64,000 bases of DNA from Cryptomeria japonica (GCF_030272615.1 NC_081412.1:139502747-139566746), one strand, 5' to 3'. Shown: positions 11,926-23,839, numbered from the stretch's first letter. Notes: a model not told the origin generated them from the sequence alone. Made by a program: numbers and translations.

Positions 11926-14048
11926 CCAATGCACTATCTACTTCAAGGTTAAGAATAAATATTAAAAAAATGAAAAAATAAAATAAAAATAAAAACACAC
12001 ACGTCCCTAAAGAGTAAAAACACAAATATAACATAACAAAATAAATATTATAAAAAGAATATATAAAAAAGTCAATATATATAAATAAATATTTTTAGTG
12101 TTAATGCTTTATTCTTATACATGTATAAATAATGGAATATGTGTGCATTTTTGTAATTGTTGTATCCAGCACCTGATAATAGGGTTGTGTGGTTACAAAC
12201 AAATGGTCTTTTCATTATGCCATGGGTTGTACAGCCTGGTGTTGGCGGGTGGTGAAGGTATGCTGAGAGAGTATGACATTGGTGACATGATTTCTCAACA
12301 ATGGAAAAGAGATACATTATGATCTCTTAACAATTCAATAATTATTTGGGATGGCAATGGTATGTGTGACAGCAGGATTATCCTGATATGAGCTTGCATT
12401 CATTATAAATTTATAAAAGAGCCTAAGTAGGATGCCAGTTCTATGTGCTTGCAAAGAGTTTGTACTGGAATCCAATTCAAAGGCTGGTGAGTGTATGGGT
12501 AGTGGCGTTAAGCAGCCTCGTGAGAAAGTAGAGGATGCAATGGAAACTATCCTTGGTACATACAGGTTGAGCATTGGCAGGTTGGTTGATTGCTTTGCAA
12601 GTTATGTCTCAAGGGAACTGTCAAATCATAAGCTTCAAATATGGATGCTAAGACAGTGGGGTCTGGCCAAGAAGGTTGACAAAGATGACAATGTAGCAAT
12701 TCAAGAGCCCATGATGAAGATGGTTATAGAGTCTAGACACTAGTCAGTCTATGGGTGTAAGGGAATATCTTTCACATGGCATAATCATTACCCTATGCTA
12801 CCATGTCATCAGTGGCAATCAGCAACTATCTGTTGCATAAAGATTATGATGGTCAGCAACCAGGCAGAAGTCCATATCAATTGTGATGGAACACTTCCAC
12901 ACAATTAAGAACAACCAGGGTAGACTATTTAGTTGCCTTTCTATGATGGGTGATGCTGTAATGCCTCCTGTGTTTGCATTCTGTCATTTGATTATTTTGA
13001 TCCAAGCTAGACTCTATATATGTTTTATCCCTTGACGGTGCGTATATTATTCTTTTGTATCGGCATCCATGCAGTGCATTCGATGACTTATATTCTTTTG
13101 TTCATATGATGATATCACTGCTGATTTGGATAGTAGGTTATACTTGTAGTTTCAGTGATGATCATATATGCATGATGACTCTACAATGATGTGACATGAT
13201 GTTATATTATAAGAATATTCTGGTTTTGTTGGTGTTGTGTGATTACTTGATGCTTGGATGATGTAATGTTTTGATGAGATGTAATGCTACTGATCATGGT
13301 TTCTATGTGACCCCAATTGGGGAATGAGTAATGATGTTTTAGTTAAATTACATTATATGTGTATGTATGCACGGGTGTTTGTATATTTTGGTTGATGCAA
13401 GTACTAGGCATCGACTCCACCAAACTTCACAGGTCTGAGCATGCCCACATTCACCGATGGTGGTTACAAGAGATAGCACAAGGCCAAACATGTTTCCTAG
13501 CCTAAACCATCGTTCCTAATTTGGAAGATTCCTTCCCTAACTTATGTGATTACACCTTAGGGTTACCATTGAGGTAATGACCTATTACCCTACAGCATAA
13601 TGTGAGAAGCTAGTAAAGATTGTATGTGCATTAGTTGTCAGTTTTATGATGTTGTCACTTAAATATTTATACGAGTGATATTTAGCATTATAGTTGCAAT
13701 ATAATATCATAATGTGTAAATGTTATATATGCATTTAAATTAATTTTAATGAGTGATTTTATATTTTGGGGCTTTTGGAAGTTTTGTGGTTTTAAAAGTT
13801 TAATTTGGTTTTTAAATTGTTTTATTATTCCCTCTTCCAAAAGAGAGCTTATAATTTATAAATTGAGTTCATTTTTTAGACTTAGATTATTTTTCTTATT
13901 TTTGGCTCTCAAAAACCCTCTTCATGGCCATATGGTGATCGTTGAGATTGCATGATTTTGGAAGGGAGATTTTGTGGGAATGGAATTGTTTGATTTGGAT
14001 TGTGGAAGCTTTGTTGTTGTTCGAATCTCGTAAGCATTGGTGGAGTGT
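11926..14048. other. spacer between elements A and B
   Basis: AT-rich sequence without a gene I can support. The largest frame (12432-12743, 103 codons, plus) has no recognisable domain. A string of near ATG-rich, low-complexity sequence runs from about 13050 to 13400. Element B is inserted at its right end and splits it from 21453 onward. Confidence 0.5.
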
Positions 14049-14747
14049 GGTATTGTTGACGTGTATTTTATACACCATCATACACAGAATAAAATACCTA
14101 AAGGCATCTTATCCTCTCTTGAGAAAATAGTCTCTAACTGCTGAAGATCTGCAAAAAGGATCAGTTAGATAGACTCCAAGGTTCTTTTAGTGGGGTCTCC
14201 ACGTGTGGACAAGCTTTTTAGTGGTATGATGTGATTTGCTGTTTCCTCCAAGGGGTCTTACGCATTCTAAAGCTCGAAGATTTTACTAAACTAAAGGAAC
14301 TTTCAAAAAAAAAAAAAAAGGATAGGGTTTAAGAGGTCTAATCTAGCCTAACCCTACGAATGACTTAGCATGGACGAGATTTGGCAAGACTCAACCAACT
14401 TCAATTTTACCATAAGATAACAACTTAATTGAAATTAGTGCGATCTTCTAAGGTAATATAATGGTATTCAATGCATCAAAGACCAAGGACACTACTACGA
14501 ACGTACATATCCAAGACACAATGATAATTGAAGATTAAGGACTCAAAGTGTTCTCCAGTCGACCACGCAAGGCGTTCCTACAATCAGCAAGAAGCTAGTG
14601 GTTTGGATTGCAAATCCTACCAAATATCAAATCTCACACTTAGTCTTTCAAATTAACAAACTACTTCGATTGAGCACGATTCAAGTGTACCAAACAACCA
14701 TGAAGATAACTCAAGAAATTTGCAACAAAACACCATAACTTTAATAT

Positions 14748-14753
14748 TTTATT
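14748..14753 (-). terminator. poly(A) signal of element B
   Basis: AATAAA on the minus strand in the block conserved with A (4018-4023), about 150 bp past the second TATA box. Confidence 0.5.
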
Positions 14754-14901
14754 GATTTCCAAGTCATCATGTACAACAATTGCTTGGAGTTCTCTCTTCA
14801 AGACTCAATCTTGCTATAAAATAAAATTGCTTCTAGCTTTAATCTCTCTTCTCTATTACATCAACTATTACCCTTTTTTTTTAATGAAATGAAAAATGGG
14901 G

Positions 14902-14912
14902 GTATATATAGC
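14902..14912 (-). promoter_or_regulatory. second TATA box (P2) of element B
   Basis: GCTATATATAC on the minus strand, identical to the A copy and downstream of the ORF stop codon. Confidence 0.5.
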
Positions 14913-15094
14913 ATCCCCAGTTACAATGAAAGGTCCAGATTGAAAGTAAATCAACGGACAAGATCATGACACCTAAACCCTAATTAGGGTTTGTTACAAA
15001 TGACCTCCTTTTTACTGAACAATATTAAATACATAGCCAAATATTAAATTCGGCACAAAAACCTAGGAGGTATCAACCAATGAGAAATAAGATG

Positions 15095-18000
15095 TCATGT
15101 CATCTGTAACAACCTTTCATCTAGAATCTTATCCCCTTTCCAATTCTCTTTCTTAGCATATGCAATGAATTTTGTCACGATTCCTTCGATTTCTGTGATT
15201 GGAATCTCGGGAAGATTCTTGATACTCTCTTCTAAGTGGATAACCTGATCGAATGCATCTAGAAGAGCTGCGTCCCAAGTAGATTCAAGTTCCTTCGTTC
15301 TATCAATCAGGAGCATGGTGGCATACATCTGATCATACTGCTCATCTGTAACATCTGCGTCCTTGCAAAAGATGATCTTGATTCTATCCTCAAATTCCTG
15401 CATATCCACATCTGTCTCAACTTCGATCCTTCTGCCAAGAATGGTACGAAGTACCTCAAATACTCTGTCCTGGATCGGATTGATCACCTCCTCAACTTGA
15501 CCACATCTAACACTGATGTCCTCGAAGAGAACATTCTTTATATGGAGTAAGGTTGACCACTGAAACAAACTGTGAGAATCACCTTCTAAGATCCTCTCCT
15601 GCGCTAAAATTCTTCTGGATGTGTGTCTTATTACTTTCAAGACAGGGATGGTAACGTCCTTGGTATGGGCAAATGCAGCTACTGTTGCCATCAATCTGTG
15701 GATAATCTCAAGAACTTGGATAGCCTGATGAATGATCTTCGACATCCTTGTAACAAACCCTATGGCCACTGTATGAGATCTATCCATCCAACTACATGTA
15801 CGCTGGACCAGGTTCCTGAATCTTTCTGCTTCATTGATCGATTGAAGGGGCAATGCCTGCACTGGTGATCTAACTGGATCCTGACGTCCCAGGGGCTCAT
15901 TGATGTGACTGAAATATGTCCTCCATGCACCGACCTCTCTCTCAAGCTTTCTATTCTTTTCCACTTCTTCTCTAAGCTTGTCCTTCAATGCCTCAAATGT
16001 GTCGGTGGCATCCTCCATTGTCTGCTCTGCAGTGGATGGTCCCAACTCAATAGTCTGTATATGACAGTCCTCTGCTAGGATCTCACCCTCGTATTTATCT
16101 GCTGCCGGTGTAGCTATCTGCAGTTTTCTAGATCCAGTCTCATCTCGAATCATCTTGGACATCTTTGTAGCCTTCTTCTTCTCTGTTGTCATATGTGAAC
16201 GTCCAACAAGGCTCTCTAAATCAATTGCACTGTCCTCGTCCTCTACTACAATCACCTTGGTCAATCTTTCCTTCAACCAATCTGGGATATTCGATCTTGT
16301 CTCTTGAACTTGAATTTCTTTATGTACTATTTCTTCTTGTCTGGAAGGAGATGTTATTTCATTATCTTCTTCTAAATCATAGTCTTGGAGAGATCCATCG
16401 GATGAAACATGTTGTGCCTGTCCTTCCTCCTGCCTGTCATTCTGTACCATAGACTCCATGGACTCTTCCACTCGAATTGTTCTATTCTCTAGTCTGGAAG
16501 AAGTACCTGGTGTTTGATCTTTGTTGGCACCTTGCTTTTTCTTGGAAGGCTCTTTCTTTTCTGATCTTTCCTTTCTCTTCGAACCTCTCGGATGGAGATT
16601 GCCCTCACTGGCACATCGAAGGTTACCTTCACCTGAATTCCTAGGATTAGGATTGCCTTCACTCACGCTTGCTCCACCTTCGGCTGGTTTTTCTACCAAA
16701 GTAAAAGACATAGCTATGCCTTGTTCTCTCAACTTCTGATGCTGAACGTCTACCCATCTGCGAGTACAAGACAAAACTGGTGCCATCAAATCATCTAAAT
16801 CCACGGCCTCGGGCTCATTCCAATCCAACCTTATTGTTTTGCTTTCTCTATCATAGGAAGACTGGATGTGCCTGCCATTGTCCTGAGCTTGGTCGGCCAC
16901 TCTGTAAATCCTACATTTCCTGATGAAATCCAAAGGCAATCTAGAATGTATCTTTCGTTTCACTTCAAGATCATCTAGGAGGTTCATCATAAAATCTTCA
17001 ATTTGGTGCTCATGTCTAAATCTTCTACCGACCGTCTCCTCTAAATGTCCATGTGGATCAAAGCTCTCTCTCCAAGCAAAAGATGAAAAAGAATACAAGG
17101 CTAACTCCTTCTCTGCGTCATCCATGGCTAAGACATTAGGACATACCTCAACTGAATTACCCAAAATAATAGGTACCTGGACTCCATTCTGATGTCTGTG
17201 TCTGAATGCCTTCACATATGCTACCAACTGCCTTGTTACTTCAAGTAACACAATTCTGTCTGTCGGGTACCTCGGCAACATGTATGGAGGTAAAGGACAT
17301 CCATGCACTCTAATGTAAGTGAACTTGGGAAACTGAATGAACCAAGCACCGTACCTCTTGATGAACTCCTGGGCATCCTGAGATAATCTGTTGTGAATTC
17401 CACCTTGCAACGTCCTTGTGATGTTCATCGTGAAAGTATCATTGACTAACTTGTAGTTCTTCCCTGGCGGATGATGCAAGTAGGTATAGGATTCACAAGC
17501 TCTGACCTCGCCGGGTCCTCTTCCAATCACTCCTCTGTGAGGTAGTCCTGCGTACTCAACGCTCCTGATCAAAGCATAGATGACGTATGAACTCATATGG
17601 AAGGACTTAGTAGCCCTGAGTCTCCTCAACTGTACGTCTAAGCAATGGCTAATTATCCTAGCCCAATGTATTGTACCCTTTCCTTGAACAATCACCTGGA
17701 TGAAGTAAAACATCCACTTCTCAAAATAGAAGGCATGAGGTGCTCCTGTAACTCTGTTGAGCATGGTAATCAAATCTCTGTACTCCTCCTGGAAATCAAT
17801 CCGGTGCGGTGTGTTCGGTACCTTGCTTAGACGGGGACGACTCTTAAGTAGCCAGTTCTTATTGATTATGCTTAGGCAAGCATCTGGATCATCATCGTAC
17901 ACTGATCTGGCTCCTTCAATGCTCTTGTATATCATGTCCCTGTGCTCTGGAAGATGGAAGGCTTCACTTATGGCTTCCTCTGAAAGGTACGCCAAAGTGT

Positions 18001-18316
18001 TTCCCTCATTGGACACAATTGTCCTGGACTGTGGATTGTAGTGACGGGCACACTCGATCATCAACTCGTGGCACTGAATAGCTGGAGGAAAACCGGCCGC
18101 CTTAATGATGCCACTCTCTATTATTCTCCGGGCGACAGGTGATGGCTTGCCAATGTAAGGGACCTCTCGGAACTTCTTCGTGCTAAAGTTCCCCAAGTTG
18201 GTATCTCCAATGTTGCTCCACTTTGACACGATCTTGGTCTCCACTTCTTCGGTCTTCTGATCTTCTTTCATGAGAGCTGAGCGGCTGGTGGATGCTCCCG
18301 CCTTTGGGGTCGCCAT
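15095..18316 (-). CDS. large element-encoded protein, 1,073 aa, function unknown
   Basis: The frame is open for 1,086 codons from 18355, but the ATG at 18316 (MATPKAG...) is preferred. It directly follows a TTGTGTAG splice acceptor, and the A copy starts at the matching place. Visible layout: a predicted globular N-terminal half (about 20-480) rich in conserved Trp, His and Pro, with blocks VPYIGKPSPVARR, FPPAIQCHELMIECARHY and GLPHRGVIGRGPGE. Next comes a low-complexity linker with a lysine-rich stretch near 577-595 (KRKERSEKKEPSKKK) that could be a nuclear localisation signal. An acidic segment follows, then a heptad-like coiled coil near 765-797, and a helical C-terminal region. The N-terminal half vaguely recalls plant-mobile-domain or gag-like transposon proteins, but I cannot assign it. 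There is no RT, integrase, protease or DDE signature, no signal peptide and no membrane segment. Confidence 0.8.
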   Translation of the reverse strand: MATPKAGASTSRSALMKEDQKTEEVETKIVSKWSNIGDTNLGNFSTKKFREVPYIGKPSPVARRIIESGIIKAAGFPPAIQCHELMIECARHYNPQSRTIVSNEGNTLAYLSEEAISEAFHLPEHRDMIYKSIEGARSVYDDDPDACLSIINKNWLLKSRPRLSKVPNTPHRIDFQEEYRDLITMLNRVTGAPHAFYFEKWMFYFIQVIVQGKGTIHWARIISHCLDVQLRRLRATKSFHMSSYVIYALIRSVEYAGLPHRGVIGRGPGEVRACESYTYLHHPPGKNYKLVNDTFTMNITRTLQGGIHNRLSQDAQEFIKRYGAWFIQFPKFTYIRVHGCPLPPYMLPRYPTDRIVLLEVTRQLVAYVKAFRHRHQNGVQVPIILGNSVEVCPNVLAMDDAEKELALYSFSSFAWRESFDPHGHLEETVGRRFRHEHQIEDFMMNLLDDLEVKRKIHSRLPLDFIRKCRIYRVADQAQDNGRHIQSSYDRESKTIRLDWNEPEAVDLDDLMAPVLSCTRRWVDVQHQKLREQGIAMSFTLVEKPAEGGASVSEGNPNPRNSGEGNLRCASEGNLHPRGSKRKERSEKKEPSKKKQGANKDQTPGTSSRLENRTIRVEESMESMVQNDRQEEGQAQHVSSDGSLQDYDLEEDNEITSPSRQEEIVHKEIQVQETRSNIPDWLKERLTKVIVVEDEDSAIDLESLVGRSHMTTEKKKATKMSKMIRDETGSRKLQIATPAADKYEGEILAEDCHIQTIELGPSTAEQTMEDATDTFEALKDKLREEVEKNRKLEREVGAWRTYFSHINEPLGRQDPVRSPVQALPLQSINEAERFRNLVQRTCSWMDRSHTVAIGFVTRMSKIIHQAIQVLEIIHRLMATVAAFAHTKDVTIPVLKVIRHTSRRILAQERILEGDSHSLFQWSTLLHIKNVLFEDISVRCGQVEEVINPIQDRVFEVLRTILGRRIEVETDVDMQEFEDRIKIIFCKDADVTDEQYDQMYATMLLIDRTKELESTWDAALLDAFDQVIHLEESIKNLPEIPITEIEGIVTKFIAYAKKENWKGDKILDERLLQMT

Positions 18317-18318
18317 AC

Positions 18319-18523
18319 CTACACAACATTTCATTATAAGAACTCGATTTTGCAATGAATAATGTAAATAAGAGAGAGAAGTTTTTAGGAAACGTCATGA
18401 TAAGTCTCTAGAGTTATCATTTCCTAAAAAACAACGATTGAGCTAAGAGATTCAAAATTCAAAACTTCAAAATTTAAAATATGACGACGAAAGAATAAAG
18501 CAATAATAATTAAATCGCCATAC
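18319..18523 (-). other. 5' UTR intron of the element B ORF
   Basis: Donor TTTGAG|GTATGGCG at 18523, acceptor TTGTGTAG| at 18319, 205 bp. Curiously the intron begins with GTATGGCGA and the next exon begins with the same GTATGGCGA, so an unspliced transcript carries a decoy ATGGCGA. Confidence 0.55.
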
Positions 18524-18935
18524 CTCAAATCGAGAGCTAACTCTAGAATGCAAAATAAGGAAAAGATCGCCTAGGCAAAATTGAGGTAAAAAATAGATCT
18601 TCAATGTGGTCTCCTCAAAAAAATCAACCTCGCCACCTTTTGGATTTCAACGTGATCTTCAATTATTGCCTTTGTCAATTTGCTCAAATGGATCTTCAAG
18701 TTCGCACAAACAAATCCCCAAGTCTCGCACCTTTGACGTGGTCTTTAATCCATGGCAAATTCGCTCCAATGAAGTCTTCAAGATATCGCACCACCCTTTG
18801 ATGTTAGCGCCACCTTTGGTTTTCAACTTAATTCGCACTCCACACTTCAAGCACACTTCGCACCACCTTTGCTTTCCTCAATTCGCATGAAGGATAAAAA
18901 AAATGATTGTGTGAAAATGAAATCTTTCACTCCCC

Positions 18936-18943
18936 TTATATAG
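18936..18943 (-). promoter_or_regulatory. TATA box (P1) for the element B ORF
   Basis: CTATATAA on the minus strand preceded by GGTGAAAGCG. Same position relative to intron and hairpin array as in A. Confidence 0.6.
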
Positions 18944-19279
18944 CGCTTTCACCCTTTCATCCCCTTTGGCCGACTTGAAGATAAAAACACCTTTTTAAAT
19001 GATTTTTAAATGATTTTTAATAAAATAAGAAGGCCGACTTGGATACATGAGCGCTTGAAATCGATTTTATATTAATTAATTAATTGATTAATTATTAATG
19101 CCTTGCGTTTTTTAATTTTCAAATTTCGATTTTTAAAAGCAAAAATAATTAATAAAAGATCAACGCCATATTAAATGCTAATTAAATTAGATTTTCAATT
19201 TTATCGAACTTAGCATTTAAGGAAATTTGAATTTGTTTATTTGGCGCCAAAACTATGAAAACAAAGGGGACGTACCTCA

Positions 19280-21003
19280 TCGCTCTGGTCCCTTGGAGAG
19301 GGACAGGAGCGATCCATGATTTTGTCTTGATTTTTGCATTTTTTTACGTCCAACTCCTTCATCCCCACGTTCAACATTGATCATTTTGATGGTCCTTCGA
19401 ATTTGATTGCCTTGTGTGCGTTCATGGGTCCCTTTTTGGATGTCCATCGCCCTGGTCCTTGTCCAAAGGACAGGAGCAATCTTCATTTTTCCACGTTCAA
19501 TATGCATCTTCTATCTTCGATCTTCATTGTAGGGCGAAAAACACCTATGCTTGTTCCTTTTGCGTTTGTTTCATTTGTTTGCACGAAGTGTTTGGACGCT
19601 TTGAGGGATCATCGCCCTTGTCCCTTGGAGAGGGACAGGAGCGATCCATGTTTTTCTCCTTAACCTTGGCAAGTTTGCACTTCGATCTTCATTGTAATGT
19701 CTTCTAAACGTCGTCCCTTACCTCGCTTAACCTCGCCTTGCCTCGTTTTTGAAAGAATATGAGCGCTTTTGGTGATATCGCCTTGGTCCTTGTCCAAAGG
19801 ACAGGAGCGATGTGAGCTTTTACCTTGATTGGCAATGTTTGGACGTTCAACACTCTTGCGAATTATCTTCAAATGATGCCTTGGACCATATGCTATCTTA
19901 TGACGTCTTGACTTAGCTTGAACTTGAAGCAAAACGAGGAATCCAAAGCAAATCGCCCTGGTCCCTTGGAGAGGGACAGGAGCGATATAGTCTCCATGCT
20001 CAAAATGATGATCATTTTACGTTCAAAACCCTTGTATATCATCCTTTTATCATACCATGGACCCTCTAAAACATTGCAACATCTTGTCCTTACGTAAAAA
20101 CTTGCATGAAATGGCCAATGCATCTAACATCGCCCTGGTCCCTTCCTGAGGGACAGGAGCGAACTAGGTCCTAGGGTGCAAATCTCTTCATTATAACGAC
20201 CTTTGAATGTTTGTGCTTGCTAAAAACGCCTTGAAATGTCCCTCGCCACCTTGTCTTGACTTGGATCGACCTTGAACTTGCATAGGAAGTAACATCACCA
20301 TTGTATCGCCCTGGTCCCTTGGAGAGGGACAGGAGCGACCCTCCTTTTGTGGCTCTTATTTCACTTTGTCAGGTTCTAAATTTATATTCAACGGACTCGT
20401 CATGCTCCACTCCATTCGTTCATGTCCTGACATCATCTGTAACTTTGCAAGAAAATCATTTATATCAAAAATCGCTCTGGTCCCTTCCTGAGGGACAGGA
20501 GCGAACTGGGTCTTAGCACTCTTGTGGACGTCTAAAAAATCTTCAATTTGTATTCAATGCGTTCATCTCATGTTTTCCTTTGCCTTTGTACGTAAACTTG
20601 CCTTGATTTTAGCTCGGATCTTGCCTAATGAAGGAAATCGCTCTGGTCCCTGGGAGAGGGACAGGAGCGATATTAGCATTCTAGGTCATTCTCCTTCATT
20701 TTTGCATCTCAAATTATATTCATTTGGCAAAGCATCTTCCTTTGGACCCTTTCAAATTGTTAAGTCATCGAAATCTCGCAAGGACAAGGCGAAATTAGAT
20801 TTGTAGCTCCGGTCCTTCACTGAGGGACAGGAGCGATTTTTCTCCTGGAGACATTTCTGTGCTCATGAAAATCTTCAATTTATATTCAATGGAAAGATCT
20901 CGCCGCTCTCCATCACTTCCAATTCGAAATTTGTCCGGACTCTGCAGGAGTAGTGAGATATTTGAAAATGAGCTCCCGTCCTTCACTGAGGGACAGGAGC
21001 GAT
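19280..21003. repeat. array of 11 conserved hairpins (element B subfamily)
   Basis: Cores start near 19280, 19447, 19612, 19778, 19953, 20130, 20306, 20472, 20638, 20803 and 20970. The core reads TCGCCCTGGTCCCT, loop TGGAG, AGGGACAGGAGCGA. Relative to A, GACCC...GGGTC has become GTCCC...GGGAC, so the stem is preserved by paired changes. Loop variants include cttgtccaaag, ttcctgag and ttcactgag. Spacings are about 165-167 or 175-177 bp. Sequence between cores is not conserved. Confidence 0.95.
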
Positions 21004-21452
21004 TTAGCTCCTACAGGCCAAAATAACATGATTTTTCACATTTTAACACTTCACGAGGCGAAAACAAATCAATTCCAATGCCCAGGATCAAAATCAAAAA
21101 AGGTCAAAATTTGGTCAAAAATATTCAATCGGACAAAAATTCATATTTCAGTTTCAACACTTAGACAAATTAAAGCTCTGCATCAACATTCCAATTGAAA
21201 ATTAGACCATTTTGGCGAATTCATTGCATTCAAAATTTGCATTCTAGAAAAGGAAGCTCAAAAAGCTCTCAAAAGCGACTGGATTCTGGCCTGAAAGGAC
21301 AAAATTTAAAAACCCTAAGGCTTGACCCTAAATCCAGACGACTAACTAACTAACAAAATCCTAAAAACGAAAGCGAAAACGAGCGAAAAAAAGCGAAAAG
21401 AGGGGGTCCCCATTTGCGATGGGGCGATGTGTGAAATGGTCACAACAGGTAT

Positions 21453-23839
21453 TTGCAGTTTGAGTTTGAGGGATTCTTCCATTTTTGAAAGAGGTTCTCT
21501 TTTCTTTTCTCCTTGTTCTTCAATTTAATCTCTCTTTGGATGTGTATGATGCATTAGGAATTGAGTTTTGATCATATTGTGAGTGTAATTTAATTCCATA
21601 TGTGTCTGATTTGTGAGTTTGTATGAGTGTTGAGATTTGTTGTTAAAATGGGTTGTTATTGGGTAAATGTTGTCCAAATTTATTTGGGAATCTGGTTTGG
21701 GTGATTGGTTTATAAATTTTGAGATGTCTTGAGGGAGTTTCCAAATGGATCATGTTCAATTTTGATGTAAACCCTGCCCATTTGGCCAATTTGGAGCTCT
21801 CGGGACCCAAACTGGATAGCAAGGCACCTCTGACATGTTGATGTGCATCTGATTAGTAGAGTGGCACATCTGATATGCAAAGTGGCGCATTTGCTATACC
21901 GTGGTGCATTTGATGCCTAGAATGGCACAATTGATGCCCAAAATGGCACATCTGATCACCAATGTGGTACCTTTGATCAGTTTTTGTCTATAGTCCCTGC
22001 TTGGACCCGTTTGGCCCTTAGGTTGACTTCCAAGGCCCAATTGACCCTGATGTGAGTGATTTATGATTGTTTTAGCATGATTCTATGATGTGGCGCAAAG
22101 AATTATACTTGTATGCTTGATTTGGGATCAATTTGGATTCATTTATGTGCTCGAGGCCCTACATTTACTCCTTGATTAGGGCAACCGAAATGCATTGTAA
22201 GGCATTGTGAAAATGATATGTGGAAATGCCATTATGATGATAAGAATATGTATCTATACTATTTTACCTCTTTTCATGCATGAGCTTGGGTGTGGATACC
22301 TAGAGTCAACAAGGGGAGTGGCTCTCAATGGGGGTCGAGGCCCAAAGTGGCTGCCAGGGTAACTCATTGGAGAGTTGTGTAATGCAAGTGTTAACATTAA
22401 TAAAAATTGGGGAAAAAACACTAATAAGATAATTATGGATGCCCCTTGTGTGTCTTGAGTGCTTGTATAAGCTAAGGACGTAGTGGGAAGGCCTAGCCGT
22501 CTGTGGGGCGTTGATCTGGCATGATCAAGTTTCCTTGCCTTCACGAAAGGACTACTTGGTTCCGCATGAGCCATCTCTTTGAGCTATCCAATGACACTCC
22601 TTTTGGTCTCTAGTATCCAACCCCGTGTAGATTTGAGTAGTGACCCATGATGGATTCATAACTTGGTATCATTCCTATCCTTGTTATTGCATTGCATTCT
22701 TGTATGCTTGTTCTGTTGTGTATGCTCTTTGTTTAATGTGAGTGTAAACCATTGTAGGCTTGCTTGTTGTTTCATTGTATGGGCCATGTGACTATCTCCA
22801 CTCCCACAGTGGGGTAGACTTGAGGGTACCACATGGTCGGGTGGCGTTGCACACCACTGTTGGGGACTAGTGGACCTTGTTCATAAATACTTGGAGAGCT
22901 TCATCACTTCCTTCCTCTCTTGATCTTTCTCTTTCCTTACCATTATTTATTATTGATTCAAGGATTGTAATTGAGCATTATATATTACGAACACTCCAGA
23001 TGGAGAGTAATGTAATGATTACAATAATGAGATGAGTAGAATAGATGTTAGTGGATTGATGTTGGAGTCGGCCACCACTCATGAGTATGGATGCATTCTG
23101 TTGGTTTCTAAATTATGATGCTATCATAGGAAAACTTCAATTGGTGCTTTAAAACGAACTTAGACAAGTAATGTAATGAGTAGAAGAATAACTGAGTTAT
23201 CTCTTAATCGGCCATGAGGTCATGAACCATGCTTAGATGCGTTATGAAGGTAATGACGTTAGAGAACCCTTAGAGGAGTTTTTTAGAGTTGTATGTTGAG
23301 TCTTCTACAATGCGTAGTTGTAGACGTGTACATAACCTATCTTGAGGTGTGAGCCTAGTTCATATGTATGTTTTCACTTAAAAGTTTTTAAAAAAAAAAT
23401 ATTTCCATGTCTTTTCATGTGCTTTTTCTCATATCCTCTAGGGTTCCTTGGCAGGGCATTACAAGTGTTCTGCACATAATATTCCCAAAAGTGAAAGTGG
23501 ATGAGGCCATTGTTGTGAGGAGTATCTAGGGCATGTAGGTCCCTTGTTTAGTCTCTATGGAAAAGTAGCAAGTATTATGATATGTAAAGTTTGTGTTGTG
23601 CTCAGAAGTATGATTTTGTCTACTAGAGATCACTTTTTTGTCATACCCCACGTTAGTGATCAGACAGATCGCATGTCACCTTCACAGGGGACAGACGCAT
23701 CATAGATGTTATGAACATTTCTCACAACAGACAACGCAACATGAAGATCGTGAGGCTTAAGTCTTCCCCACGATGATCAAGGTTAACCAACCTTAACTAA
23801 AGTGATTAGAGAGAGCAATCGGATTTCGGAAGGGGTGTA
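21453..23839. other. unassigned region right of element B
   Basis: No gene is supported. It holds a small imperfect tandem repeat near 21830-21980 (unit about 24-27 bp around tggcacatctgat), and ends in a purine-rich run (cggaaggggtgta) next to the LTR that starts at 23840. That run could be a polypurine tract, in which case part of this stretch is the decayed interior of an LTR retrotransposon. Confidence 0.4.
21830..21980 (+). repeat. imperfect tandem repeat around TGGCACATCTGAT
   Basis: About six decayed units of 24-27 bp, each with variants of tggcacatctgat or tggcgcatttgat. No function is visible. Confidence 0.6.

Larger units (their letters stand above)
14054..21447 (-). mobile_element. 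element B: intact-ORF copy of the TGTTG...CAACA family
   Basis: Runs from TGTTGACGTG at 14054 to GGTCACAACA at 21447 with a perfect 5-bp duplication ggtat (14049-14053 and 21448-21452). Same order of parts as A: terminal palindrome, hairpin array (11 copies), TATA, intron, ORF, second TATA, poly(A) signal. The ORF is uninterrupted, so B is the best reference copy. There are no paired LTRs, primer-binding site or pol-like coding. The hairpin cores belong to a different subfamily from those in A and C. Confidence 0.85.

Noticed and set aside
12432-12743. 103-codon plus-strand frame between elements A and B
   Set aside because: No recognisable domain, no splice or promoter support, and a single copy; cannot be distinguished from chance.
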